Assembly (NCBI RefSeq): GCF_000430645.1
Contig: NZ_KE387187.1
Location: 149,265 to 213,264 of the forward strand
DNA: 64,000 bases
Direction: 5' to 3'
Source: Aquimarina latercula DSM 2041
Lineage (GTDB): Bacteria > Bacteroidota > Bacteroidia > Flavobacteriales > Flavobacteriaceae
Shown: positions 8,319 through 16,053 of the stretch, piece by piece
Numbering within the stretch: position 1 is the stretch's first letter
How the letters are laid out: each line of letters begins with the position of its first letter
Notes under the pieces: model-generated
Told to the model about the DNA's origin: nothing
What the model saw: only the letters and a program-made list of their open reading frames with translations
Databases searched by the model: none
Translations under genes and position numbers: made by a program

Positions 8319-9170
8319 ATGAAAAAGAAAATTTTATTACCAACGGATTTTTCTAAAAATGCATGGAACGCAATAAGTTACGCAATCGAATTATATAAAA
8401 ATGAAGAATGTGATTTTTATATTCTTAATGCATTTAATGCTACTGGATATGCTTTAGAAAGTATGATGATTCCTGAACCAGGAGAAAAGATGTATGACGA
8501 AGCTAAGGAAAAATCAGAAAAAGGATTAGGAAAAATATTACAACGCCTTTCTTTTAGAGATGAATCTACAAATCATAAGTTTATTATGATTTCTCAATTC
8601 AATAGTTTACTAGAAAGTATAAAAGATATAGTAAATAAACAAGATATCGAAATGGTAATCATGGGAACTAAAGGATCCACAAACGCAAGTGATATTATAT
8701 ACGGTAGTAATGCTATTCAGGTCATGGAGAAAATAAGAAACTGTCCAGTGATGACAATTCCTGAAAATACAATCTACAAAGAACCAAAAGAAATCGTGTT
8801 TCCTACTGATTACAAGACACAAGTAAAACGTCGAGAATTACAATATCTAATTGAAATTGCAAAAATTAGCAATGCAGCTATACGTTTTTTACACGTTTCT
8901 GAAGAAGATACTTTAGATGAAGAGCAAATAAATAATCAAAACTTGTTAAAAGAATATTTTGAACATATACCTCACACATTTCATACGCTACATAATGTAG
9001 ATGTAAAAGGAGGACTCAGTGCTTTTGTAGAAAGTAGAAATAGTGATCTGATTACTTTTATAAACAGAAAACATTCTTTCTTCGGAAGTATATTTTCCAG
9101 ACCCTTGGTTAAAAATTTAGGATACTATTCTAAAGTACCAGTATTAGCATTACACGATATTAAAAATTAA
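8319..9170 (+). CDS. Universal stress protein, tandem-domain (copy 6)
   Basis: This 283-residue double USP begins KKKILLPTDFSKNAWNAISYAIELY. In the loop MGTKGSTNASDIIYGSNA the second conserved Gly is Asn, so nucleotide binding is uncertain. The second domain starts IVFPTDYKTQVKRREL and ends INRKHSFFGSIFSRPLVKNLGYYSKVPVLAL, the most divergent version of the shared C-terminal block. It heads a probable operon with the small protein that starts 12 bp downstream and then, across a hairpin, the ATP-cone nuclease and MBL RNase. Confidence 0.9.
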   Translation: MKKKILLPTDFSKNAWNAISYAIELYKNEECDFYILNAFNATGYALESMMIPEPGEKMYDEAKEKSEKGLGKILQRLSFRDESTNHKFIMISQFNSLLESIKDIVNKQDIEMVIMGTKGSTNASDIIYGSNAIQVMEKIRNCPVMTIPENTIYKEPKEIVFPTDYKTQVKRRELQYLIEIAKISNAAIRFLHVSEEDTLDEEQINNQNLLKEYFEHIPHTFHTLHNVDVKGGLSAFVESRNSDLITFINRKHSFFGSIFSRPLVKNLGYYSKVPVLALHDIKN

Positions 9171-9182
9171 ATCAAATTGATT

Positions 9183-9608
9183 ATGAAAAACATAGGAATA
9201 TGGATGGATAAGGAAAAAGCTTATATCATCAACGTAAAAGAAAACAACGAAGAAATGATTACAATTTTTTCGGAAATAGAAGATTACAGAATACATGGAG
9301 GTTCTGGAACTAAAATAAAAGGTGGACCTCAAGATGTTGTTCAGGACAGCAAATTCTTAGAACGTGAAAAACATCAATTCAAATCTTATTTTAAAAAGAT
9401 TATCCCTCTTATTAAAGACTCTGATGCTATTGTAATTTATGGCCCAGCAGAAGCTGGAGAAAAATTCAAAAAAGAATTAGATGAAAATTATTATAGTCTT
9501 AGTAAAAAAGTAAAAGCTGTTCTTAAATCAGATAGTTTGACCGAAAACCAAACGAAAGCTTTGATAAGAGATTATTACAAAAATAATAAGTCACATATTC
9601 TTAGATAA
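9183..9608 (+). CDS. Small conserved protein, possibly release-factor-like (141 aa)
   Basis: The protein begins MKNIGIWMDKEKAYIINV and has a central GGPQDVVQDSKFLEREKHQFKS stretch followed by IVIYGPAEAGEKFKKEL. I know this pattern as a small conserved family often near stress genes; a relationship to the C-terminal domain of eRF1-like (baeRF/VLRF1) ribosome-rescue proteins is possible but weakly supported. ATG was preferred to a TTG two codons upstream. It has no signal peptide or membrane segment and is cytoplasmic. It follows USP copy 6 closely, and its stop lies inside a perfect 16-bp hairpin. Confidence 0.75.
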   Translation: MKNIGIWMDKEKAYIINVKENNEEMITIFSEIEDYRIHGGSGTKIKGGPQDVVQDSKFLEREKHQFKSYFKKIIPLIKDSDAIVIYGPAEAGEKFKKELDENYYSLSKKVKAVLKSDSLTENQTKALIRDYYKNNKSHILR

Positions 9609-9633
9609 GTATCCTTCATACTTATCTAAGAAT
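9597..9633. terminator. Perfect intercistronic hairpin
   Basis: A 16-bp perfect inverted repeat (ATTCTTAGATAAGTAT at 9597-9612 and its complement at 9618-9633) with a 5-nt loop overlaps the end of the preceding gene. There is no U-tract directly after it, so partial termination, RNA processing or 3'-end protection are all possible. The downstream genes have no operator of their own. Confidence 0.6.
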
Positions 9634-9666
9634 TCTAATGTATTAAACTTTTAAGCTTTTAAATCT

Positions 9667-10509
9667 ATGAAAAATGAAGATTTCAATATCAGAAAATCTT
9701 CTGGTAAAAAAGTGAAGTTTTCATTGAGTAAATTAAAGAGTTCACTTAGTAGAAGCGGAGCAGATAACAAAACAATAAAACATATTGTTGACACTGTAAA
9801 AGATGAATTATATCAAGGGATTTCTACAAAAGAGATTTACAATAGGGCTTTTTCATTATTAAAGAAGGAAAAAACTGTATTTGCTTCAAAATATAAACTT
9901 AAAAAAGCCATCTATGAATTAGGCCCTACTGGATTTCCTTTTGAACGGTTTGTAGCCGCTGTATTAAAATTTTCTGGATATCAGGTTCAAGTAGGACAAA
10001 TTGTTTCTGGCAAATGCGTTACTCATGAAGTTGATATTATCGCAAAGAAAAACTCGGATTTCATTATAATTGAATGTAAGTTTCATAGTGAAGAAGGGCG
10101 TAACTGCAATGTTAAAATTCCATTATATATTTATTCTAGATATCAAGATATCATTGCGCACTTTGGAGACAAAGAAAAAGATCCATTAATTCCTAATCAA
10201 GGTTGGGTTGTTACTAATACTAGATTCACAAAAGACGCTATTCAATACGGTAGTTGTATCGGTTTACATTTACTTAGTTGGGATTATCCTAACGGGAATG
10301 GCCTTAAAGATCGAGTCGATCGCTTAGGATTATATCCCATTACAGTATCCACAATTCTTACCAATCGCGAAAAACAGTTTTTGCTAAGTAGAGATGTTGT
10401 TCTTTATCAACAACTAAAAGGAGATGTATTTTACCTTGACCATTTAGGAATTTCTGAAAACAGAAAACAAAAAATACTAAATGAGATAAAAATGTTATGT
10501 GATTTATAA
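9667..10509 (+). CDS. ATP-cone domain fused to a PD-(D/E)XK (Mrr-like) nuclease domain
   Basis: The N-terminus (residues about 5-90: IRKSSGKKVKFSLSKLKSSLSRSGAD...IYNRAFSLLKK) is an ATP-cone, the nucleotide-sensing module best known from ribonucleotide reductases and NrdR. After FPFERFVAAVLKFSGYQV comes a restriction-endonuclease-like fold with the catalytic pattern HEVDIIAKKN...FIIIECKFH near residues 120-140. The last 70 residues are unassigned. A dATP/ATP-sensing domain on a nuclease suggests cleavage tuned by nucleotide state. It is followed 11 bp later by the MBL RNase, so the pair may act together on nucleic acid. Domain calls are good; substrate and biological role are unknown. Confidence 0.82.
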   Translation: MKNEDFNIRKSSGKKVKFSLSKLKSSLSRSGADNKTIKHIVDTVKDELYQGISTKEIYNRAFSLLKKEKTVFASKYKLKKAIYELGPTGFPFERFVAAVLKFSGYQVQVGQIVSGKCVTHEVDIIAKKNSDFIIIECKFHSEEGRNCNVKIPLYIYSRYQDIIAHFGDKEKDPLIPNQGWVVTNTRFTKDAIQYGSCIGLHLLSWDYPNGNGLKDRVDRLGLYPITVSTILTNREKQFLLSRDVVLYQQLKGDVFYLDHLGISENRKQKILNEIKMLCDL

Positions 10510-10520
10510 AACATTAATAT

Positions 10521-11891
10521 ATGCCATCTATTAAAATTCAATTTCTTGGAGCAGCAGGAACTGTGACTGGATCAAAAATCTATATAGAAACTCCACAAAA
10601 AAACATATTAATTGACTGTGGTATGTTTCAAGGCATTAAGGAATTAAGAAAGCTAAACTGGACACAATTACCAATTAAAGCTTCAGAAATTGATATAGTT
10701 CTATTAACTCACGGACATCTAGATCATACAGGGTATCTTCCTAGATTAATTCAACAAGGGTTCAATGGTGAAATCATTGGAACAGCACCAACCCTTGCAA
10801 TTACAGAAATCATTCTGAAGGACAGCGCAAAAATTAATGAAGAAGAAGCAGATAGGGCTAATAGAGAAGGATACTCTAAACATAATCCAACATTACCTTT
10901 TTACACCATAAAAGAAGTCGAAAAAACAGTACATCATTTTAAAGCTAGAGAAAAAGACATCTGGTTTTCTTTATCAAAAGATATTGAATTTAGATTTAGA
11001 TATAACGGACATATTATCGGTGCGTGTTTTATAGAATTACATCTTTTCGGAAAAGATTTCGTTTTCTCAGGTGATATAGGGAGACCAAAAGATCTACTAC
11101 TTAAGCCTCCTGAAAAACCGGAATGGGCAGATTTTCTTTTTATAGAAAGTACCTATGGTAATAAACTTCATCAAGATCAAGATATTGAAGAGAAACTAAT
11201 TGGATTAATCAAAGAAACATTATATAAACAAGGAACGTTAATTATACCTTCTTTTGCTGTAGAACGTTTACAAACTTTAATGTACCTTTTGTGGAAGTTA
11301 TATCAAAAAAATCGAATCCCCAATATCCCAATCTATGTAGATAGCCCGATGGGAAGTAACGTATTATCCGTATTTGAAAAATTTTCGGATTGGCATAAAT
11401 TATCCAAACAAGATTATAATTCTTTATGTGATCATATCAATATTGTTACATCATACAAAGAAACTTGGGAAGTAATTGATAATCCCAGACCCAAAATTGT
11501 AATTGCCGGAAGTGGAATGGTAACTGGGGGCAGAGTATTAACATACCTAAAACAGCTTGTAGATAATACAAATACTTCTATTCTTTTAGCAGGATATCAA
11601 GCTGAAGGTACAAGAGGCAGACAATTACAAGATGGAGTTCATGAAATCAAATTATATGGTAAATATTATACTGTAAAAGCAGAAATACATCATATAGAAA
11701 GTCTATCAGCTCATGCTGATCAATATGAATTATTAGATTGGGTAAGTAAGATCAAAAACATCCCTGAAAAGGTTTTTCTAATCCACGGAGAGCCATCTGC
11801 ATCGGAAGCATTTGACACCAAATTAAAACATACTTTAAATTGGAAAACACATATCCCTAAGCTCCATGAGGTCCTAAATATTACTGTTTGA
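10521..11891 (+). CDS. Metallo-beta-lactamase/beta-CASP RNA-processing exonuclease-like protein
   Basis: This 456-residue protein has the MBL zinc motifs (HGHLDHTG near residue 66, GHIIGACF, FSGDIGRP), a beta-CASP insert (FIESTYGNKLH, IPSFAVERLQTLMYLL, VIAGSGMVTGGR) and the C-terminal ESLSAHADQYELLDWV and FLIHGEPSASEAF of the RNA-specificity domain. Homologues of this bacterial CPSF-like class process or degrade RNA and are often found beside USPs and Hsp20. It follows the ATP-cone nuclease by 11 bp and is presumably in the same transcript. Cytoplasmic; two zinc ions expected. Confidence 0.9.
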   Translation: MPSIKIQFLGAAGTVTGSKIYIETPQKNILIDCGMFQGIKELRKLNWTQLPIKASEIDIVLLTHGHLDHTGYLPRLIQQGFNGEIIGTAPTLAITEIILKDSAKINEEEADRANREGYSKHNPTLPFYTIKEVEKTVHHFKAREKDIWFSLSKDIEFRFRYNGHIIGACFIELHLFGKDFVFSGDIGRPKDLLLKPPEKPEWADFLFIESTYGNKLHQDQDIEEKLIGLIKETLYKQGTLIIPSFAVERLQTLMYLLWKLYQKNRIPNIPIYVDSPMGSNVLSVFEKFSDWHKLSKQDYNSLCDHINIVTSYKETWEVIDNPRPKIVIAGSGMVTGGRVLTYLKQLVDNTNTSILLAGYQAEGTRGRQLQDGVHEIKLYGKYYTVKAEIHHIESLSAHADQYELLDWVSKIKNIPEKVFLIHGEPSASEAFDTKLKHTLNWKTHIPKLHEVLNITV

Positions 11892-11906
11892 AATATATTA
11901 GAAACG

Positions 11907-11949
11907 TGACCATTATCATTTTTCAGGTTTTAATCATTAGCTAATTTAC
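11907..11949 (+). promoter_or_regulatory. Crp/Fnr-type operator, stress regulon site 5 (weaker promoter)
   Basis: TGAC-CATT-ATCA (11907-11918) matches the operator class with one deviation in the left half. At the expected distance the -7 position reads TAATTTAC (11942-11949), only partly matching TAnnTTTG, so this is the weakest of the seven stress-class promoters. It lies in the 112-bp gap before the 138-residue unknown protein. Confidence 0.58.
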
Positions 11950-12003
11950 TACTATAAATATGATATAATAATCATTCTTTTAGTAACCATTAAAAATTAA
12001 ACT

Positions 12004-12420
12004 ATGACAACTGAAACAAACACAATGAGCAGTGACTTAAAGGATATCCATTTTGATACTCTAGAATGGAAGTCCAGCCTTCAGTTTATAGAAGGAGAAC
12101 TATTGTTTATCAATCAGCTATTACAATCCTATGTTTTCGAACCAACTACTCCTAATCTTTTTGAACGATTACAGCAGTTTAGACAAGGAATCGAAAATAT
12201 TGAGAAAGAAATCAGCAAACTGCACCAAAAAATAAGAAAACATGAAAGTGAACTAGGTGGTATGTTGGAATGTGACACTATCTCCTGTGATCATTATTAT
12301 TTCGATGAGCATAAAGAACTTCGAAATCATTTCTACAATTTTTACAAAAACTTTCGTGCACTAAAATCGGAGGTGTTTCAATATGCAGGAGGAATTCTCA
12401 AAAAAAACAAAAATAATTAA
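12004..12420 (+). CDS. Hypothetical protein, coiled-coil-like, paralogue of the gene at 13029
   Basis: I do not recognise this 138-residue protein. It is mostly helical with heptad-like spacing (IENIEKEISKLHQKIRKHESEL) and has no signal peptide. Its segment LEWKSSLQFIEGELLFINQLL follows the pattern W-x-S-x-L-x-F-I-x-x-E-L-x-F, which recurs in the 147-residue protein just past Hsp20, so the two look like distant paralogues. The pair CDTISCDHYYFDEH contains two Cys and two His. It has its own Crp/Fnr-type site upstream and another immediately downstream, placing it in the stress regulon. Function unknown. Confidence 0.78.
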   Translation: MTTETNTMSSDLKDIHFDTLEWKSSLQFIEGELLFINQLLQSYVFEPTTPNLFERLQQFRQGIENIEKEISKLHQKIRKHESELGGMLECDTISCDHYYFDEHKELRNHFYNFYKNFRALKSEVFQYAGGILKKNKNN

Positions 12421-12426
12421 ATAAGC

Positions 12427-12469
12427 TGATAATTGTCATTTTATTCAACCTAACAACTAATTACTTTTA
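12427..12469 (+). promoter_or_regulatory. Crp/Fnr-type operator and -7 element, stress regulon site 6 (hsp20)
   Basis: TGAT-AATT-GTCA (12427-12438) is followed by TACTTTTA (12462-12469) at the invariant 29.5-bp distance. It drives Hsp20 and probably the genes up to the lactate dehydrogenase. Confidence 0.78.
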
Positions 12470-12510
12470 TTTCAATTAATTAAAACACTAATAATTAAAA
12501 CCTAAACATT

Positions 12511-12954
12511 ATGTCAATAATTAAATTTAACAAAAACAGATTCCCGTGGTTTAACGACAAAGTTTCCAATTGGATGGATACTGACAACTTTTTTTCCGAT
12601 GATTTTTTCGTTAAAGATAGAAATCTACCGGCAATGAATGTAAAAGAACGTACGGACGATTTTGAAATTGAGCTTGCAGTTCCTGGGTTTTCAAAAAAAG
12701 ATATTGAAATAACCTTGGAAGATGATGTGCTACATATTTGTGCAGAAAAACGCAATGAAGAAGTAGAAGAAGATAACGATTACGCCCGTAGAGAATTTAA
12801 CTATAGTTCCTTTGACCGAAGGTTACAAATGCCTGCTAGCATAGATCAAGACGAAAAGATTAAAGCTACATACAATAACGGAGTTCTTACTCTTAATCTA
12901 TTAAAAAAAGAAGAGGCAAAAGAATTACCTAAAAAAGTAATCGCCATAGATTAA
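12511..12954 (+). CDS. Small heat shock protein, Hsp20 family
   Basis: This 147-residue chaperone has a short N-terminal arm and an alpha-crystallin domain from about residue 38 (MNVKERTDDFEIELAVPGFSKKDIEITLEDDVLHI) through the conserved YNNGVLTLNLLK near residue 130. The C-terminal VIAID could serve as the I-x-I/V anchor used in oligomer assembly. It holds unfolding proteins in the cytoplasm without ATP. The upstream operator-promoter places it under the same control as the USPs rather than an obvious heat-shock element. A hairpin follows the gene, so downstream genes may be expressed at a lower level. Confidence 0.93.
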   Translation: MSIIKFNKNRFPWFNDKVSNWMDTDNFFSDDFFVKDRNLPAMNVKERTDDFEIELAVPGFSKKDIEITLEDDVLHICAEKRNEEVEEDNDYARREFNYSSFDRRLQMPASIDQDEKIKATYNNGVLTLNLLKKEEAKELPKKVIAID

Positions 12955-12964
12955 TCTCATTCAT

Positions 12965-13004
12965 AAAGGCGAAGGATAATTATATGTAGTTATTTTTTGC
13001 CTTT
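12965..13004 (+). terminator. Imperfect hairpin after hsp20, possible attenuator
   Basis: AAAGGC (12965-12970) can pair with GCCTTT (12999-13004), with an inner ATAATTA/TAGTTAT pairing. T-rich sequence lies mostly inside the loop and just after the stem. It could partially terminate the transcript after hsp20. Confidence 0.35.
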
Positions 13005-13028
13005 TAATGTTTTATTATAAAATTAATA

Positions 13029-13472
13029 ATGAAACCACAACCTATAAATACTAAATATATAGAATGGAAAAGTGCAGAAGAATTGCATCAAATTTCCATG
13101 AATTGGATTTCTGAACTAAAATTCATCAAAGATGAACTTACATTTTTAACGGATCTTATTATAAATGTTGCTTCACCAATAATCTCAAAAAAGATTTTTG
13201 CAAAAAGTAACAAATTAATTAAAGAACTAGATCAGAAGAAAAAAGAACTTAATCCAATATTAAAAAAACTGATTGAACACTGTAATAAGCTCATTATACT
13301 AATCGACGGTGTTGATCAGCTAAAGGAAGAAAAAAAATACAAAAAAGAGCATCAAGAAATATCAATAAAAATCAGTAATTATTTTGATAATTATAAAAAA
13401 AACAAAAGAGAAACTTTTGATCTTGTTAAGGATCTTATTAAGAAAAAGAAACAAAAGAAATTACTTAATTAG
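13029..13472 (+). CDS. Hypothetical protein, lysine-rich coiled coil, paralogue of the gene at 12004
   Basis: This 147-residue protein has no recognised domain. It is very rich in Lys, Ile and Glu and predicted helical (ELDQKKKELNPILKKLIEHCNKLIILI, KEEKKYKKEHQEISIKISNYF). WISELKFIKDELTFLTDLI matches the W-x-S-x-L-x-F-I-x-x-E-L-x-F pattern of the protein encoded before hsp20. No signal peptide is present. It sits 74 bp after hsp20 and 15 bp before the flavodoxin-like gene. Flanking Hsp20 on both sides with related proteins suggests a shared, unknown stress role. Confidence 0.75.
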   Translation: MKPQPINTKYIEWKSAEELHQISMNWISELKFIKDELTFLTDLIINVASPIISKKIFAKSNKLIKELDQKKKELNPILKKLIEHCNKLIILIDGVDQLKEEKKYKKEHQEISIKISNYFDNYKKNKRETFDLVKDLIKKKKQKKLLN

Positions 13473-13487
13473 TTTGATAAGCTTTCG

Positions 13488-13994
13488 ATGAAAAAAATGA
13501 AAAAAATAGTGTTCACCGTTATAGCTCTTTTAATCGGAGTCTGGGCATGGTATGAATATACATATTCTATGGATACTGTTATTCCTTTTGAGGTAAATAA
13601 CAAAAATGCTAAAACAAAAATTTTAATAGCATCTCAGGGCAGTAAATTTAAAGATTCAGTAGTTCAAGGAATTTTAAGAAAATACGAAAAAGATACTATT
13701 TATTTTAAAGTAATCGATGTATATACACTATTTACAGTAAATATTGAAAAATGGGATGCCTTAATACTTATCAATTCATGGGAATATGGTAGTCCCCCAA
13801 AAAATGTAAAAAAGTTTATTAAGAATCATCCGAACGAACTAAATAAACTTATCGTTTTATCAACAGTTGGAAGCAGTAATATTGTTTTAAAAGATGTAGA
13901 TGTGATTTCTGGAGAATCTATTATTGAAAAAACATCTACATATGTAGAAGTTGTAACGAACCGACTTAATCAAATAATAAAAAAGAAACAATGA
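13488..13994 (+). CDS. Membrane-anchored flavodoxin-like protein
   Basis: This protein of about 168 residues begins MKKMKKIVFTVIALLIGVWAWYEYTYS, a single N-terminal membrane segment or uncleaved signal. After it, KTKILIASQGSKFKDSVVQGILRKY resembles the phosphate-binding first strand and loop of flavodoxins, followed by VIDVYTLFTVNIEKWDALILINSWEYGSPPKNVKKFI, the position of the flavin-contacting 'Y-G' loop. Flavin binding is plausible but not proven. It would act at the outer face of the inner membrane. Its stop overlaps the next start by 4 bp, so the two are translationally coupled. Confidence 0.68.
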   Translation: MKKMKKIVFTVIALLIGVWAWYEYTYSMDTVIPFEVNNKNAKTKILIASQGSKFKDSVVQGILRKYEKDTIYFKVIDVYTLFTVNIEKWDALILINSWEYGSPPKNVKKFIKNHPNELNKLIVLSTVGSSNIVLKDVDVISGESIIEKTSTYVEVVTNRLNQIIKKKQ

Positions 13995-14662
13995 ATAAAA
14001 TAGAAACATATATCATTTTGTTAATCTTGGGATTCTTGACAAGCTGCTCATCCAGTGAACTTATAGAAGTTTGGAAAAATCCTGATATTGAAAGTTTTGA
14101 GGCTAACAAAGTATTGGTAATAGGCATGACCTCTGATCTTGATGGGAGAAAAGTATTCGAAAAAAAGCTCACTGCAGCACTAAAAAAAAATGGAGTCAAA
14201 TCAGAGAAAAGCCTTGACTTCTTCCAAAAGTCATTTACCGATTCTCCAAAAACAGAAGAAGACCTAATAACTATGGAAGGTAAGCTTTTAGAAGCGGGCT
14301 TTGATGCTATTTTATTATCCAAAGTATTAGCTGTAGAAGATCGATTAACCGTAGTACAAGCTTATCGAAATATGGATAAAGATTTCAGAAATTTCAAAGA
14401 TGATTACTACAAAAACCAAGATATTTACTACGAAGAAGATTATTATGAAGAGTATGAAATCTATCACGCAGAAACATCTTTGTATTGCATATGCCCTGAT
14501 AAAGAAAGAGAATTAATTTGGAAAGGATCTATCGACATTACAGAGCCCGAAAACGTAAAAAAGGCTGTTAGTGATTACGTAAAAGTATTGATTTGGGCAT
14601 TAAAAGGACAGAAATTATTAATTATTGAAGAAGAAATTACCAATGAAAATATTGATCTATAG
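13991..14662 (+). CDS. Hypothetical lipoprotein
   Basis: This 223-residue protein has a lipoprotein signal (IILLILGFLTSC, with Cys near residue 17). The mature part begins SSSELIEVWKNPDIESFEANKVLVIGMTSDLDGRKVFEKKL, a layout seen in Bacteroidota lipoproteins of the DUF4136-like type, with a Tyr/Asp/Glu-rich middle (DDYYKNQDIYYEEDYYEEYE). It lies between a membrane flavodoxin-like gene (4-bp overlap) and the lactate dehydrogenase (20-bp overlap), so all three are cotranscribed. Its role in the stress operon is unknown. Confidence 0.72.
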   Translation: MNKIETYIILLILGFLTSCSSSELIEVWKNPDIESFEANKVLVIGMTSDLDGRKVFEKKLTAALKKNGVKSEKSLDFFQKSFTDSPKTEEDLITMEGKLLEAGFDAILLSKVLAVEDRLTVVQAYRNMDKDFRNFKDDYYKNQDIYYEEDYYEEYEIYHAETSLYCICPDKERELIWKGSIDITEPENVKKAVSDYVKVLIWALKGQKLLIIEEEITNENIDL

Positions 14663-15647
14663 TGCCAAGGATTTTGAAATACCTTTTCTTGAAAAAGCAA
14701 ACAAAGATATCCATCAGATAAAATACGCCCCAGAAAGGCTTACTTCCAAAACGGCTATGATGGCTATAGGTTTTGATGTAGTTTCGATTTTTTCCGCGGA
14801 TGATGCTTCTTCAAAAACACTTCGATTATTAAAAGAATTCGGAGTAAAATATATCACCTTGCGATCTGCTGGTTATGATAACATACACTTAGGAACTGCA
14901 AAAAAAATAGGTATTAAGGTAGCCCATACCCCAGATTATTCTCCATACGCAATTGCAGAACATGCTATAGCATTGTTATTAGCATTAAACCGAAAACTAA
15001 TTTTATCAAATCAACAGTTCAATGATTACAATTTTTCCCTAAGTAATTTAATTGGATTTGATCTTTACAATAAAACAGTTGGTGTTATTGGAACTGGTAG
15101 AATTGGAAAAGTAATTGGAAAAATATTACGAGGATTTGGTTGCCATGTAATTGCAACTGATATTTATGAGGACATCAACTTTTCTCAAACAAATAATATC
15201 AAATATGTTTCTTTAGAGCATTTATGTAAACAATCTGATGTTATTATGCTAAGTATGCCTCTTAATTCAGAAACTCATTATATGATTAATGCAGACCTAA
15301 TACATCTAATGAAAAGAGAGGCATATATCATAAATATTTCTAGAGGAGCCGTTGTAAATACTTTAGAACTCATAGAAGCCTTAAAATGGAATAGAATCGC
15401 CGCTTATGGATCTGATGTGTATGAATATGAACACGATTTATTTTTTTACGATCACTCTAAAAATAAACCTGATGACTCGTTATTGAAACAATTAATAGAT
15501 TTACCCAATGTTTTAATAACTCCACATCAAGCATTCGCAACAACCGAAGCATTAACTAACATAGCAGAAACCACCTTTTATAATATTAATTGTTGGGAAC
15601 AAAATAAAGCTTCTGATAATGAAATCATTCCAGAATTAGTGGGGTAA
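14643..15647 (+). CDS. ldhA: D-lactate dehydrogenase (2-hydroxyacid dehydrogenase family)
   Basis: The enzyme reduces pyruvate to D-lactate with NADH, regenerating NAD+ during fermentation. The 334-residue sequence has the substrate-domain motifs YITLRSAGYDNIH and PDYSPYAIAEHAIALLLALNRK, the Rossmann motif VGVIGTGRIGKVIG, the catalytic Arg in INISRGAVVNT, the acidic partner region SDVYEYEHDLFF and the catalytic His in ITPHQAF. I chose the ATG at 14643 rather than an upstream TTG. It overlaps the lipoprotein gene by 20 bp and overlaps the convergent yedE gene by 12 bp at the 3' end. Placement in a Crp/Fnr-controlled stress operon suits oxygen limitation. Confidence 0.88.
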   Translation: MKILIYSAKDFEIPFLEKANKDIHQIKYAPERLTSKTAMMAIGFDVVSIFSADDASSKTLRLLKEFGVKYITLRSAGYDNIHLGTAKKIGIKVAHTPDYSPYAIAEHAIALLLALNRKLILSNQQFNDYNFSLSNLIGFDLYNKTVGVIGTGRIGKVIGKILRGFGCHVIATDIYEDINFSQTNNIKYVSLEHLCKQSDVIMLSMPLNSETHYMINADLIHLMKREAYIINISRGAVVNTLELIEALKWNRIAAYGSDVYEYEHDLFFYDHSKNKPDDSLLKQLIDLPNVLITPHQAFATTEALTNIAETTFYNINCWEQNKASDNEIIPELVG

Positions 15648-16049
15648 CCTATCTTTAATCAAACCGTATAGAAATGTTCCTAAGATGGAAGCTATGATCA
15701 CTATTACAATTGGTAAATACCCTGCACCTAACAAAACGAACATTGGTCCTGGACAAGCTCCAGCTAACGCCCAACCTAGACCAAAAATAATCCCTCCTAT
15801 CATATAACGATAAAAACTTTTTTCTTTTGATAGAATAACTATTTTATCTCCAAAAAAAGATCTCACTTTATATCTTTTAATAAATTGAACGATAACAATA
15901 CCAAGTCCTACAGCGGATCCTATGATACCATACATATGAAACGATCCAAATTGAAACATTTCATAAATTCTAAACCACGAAGCAGCTTCTGATTTAAACA
16001 AAACAATTCCAAAAAAAACACCAATTACTAAATATACAACTGTACGCAT
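15636..16049 (-). CDS. YeeE/YedE-family sulfur transport half-protein
   Basis: This 137-residue membrane protein has about four hydrophobic segments and the family signature GACPGPMFVLLGAG near residue 106. YeeE/YedE proteins import thiosulfate or related sulfur species; in many bacteria the channel is split into two small genes, as here. It starts 4 bp after its partner. Its 3' end overlaps the plus-strand ldhA by 12 bp, an unusual tail-to-tail overlap between two differently regulated operons. Confidence 0.88.
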   Translation of the reverse strand: MRTVVYLVIGVFFGIVLFKSEAASWFRIYEMFQFGSFHMYGIIGSAVGLGIVIVQFIKRYKVRSFFGDKIVILSKEKSFYRYMIGGIIFGLGWALAGACPGPMFVLLGAGYLPIVIVIIASILGTFLYGLIKDRLPH

Positions 16050-16053
16050 ATGC

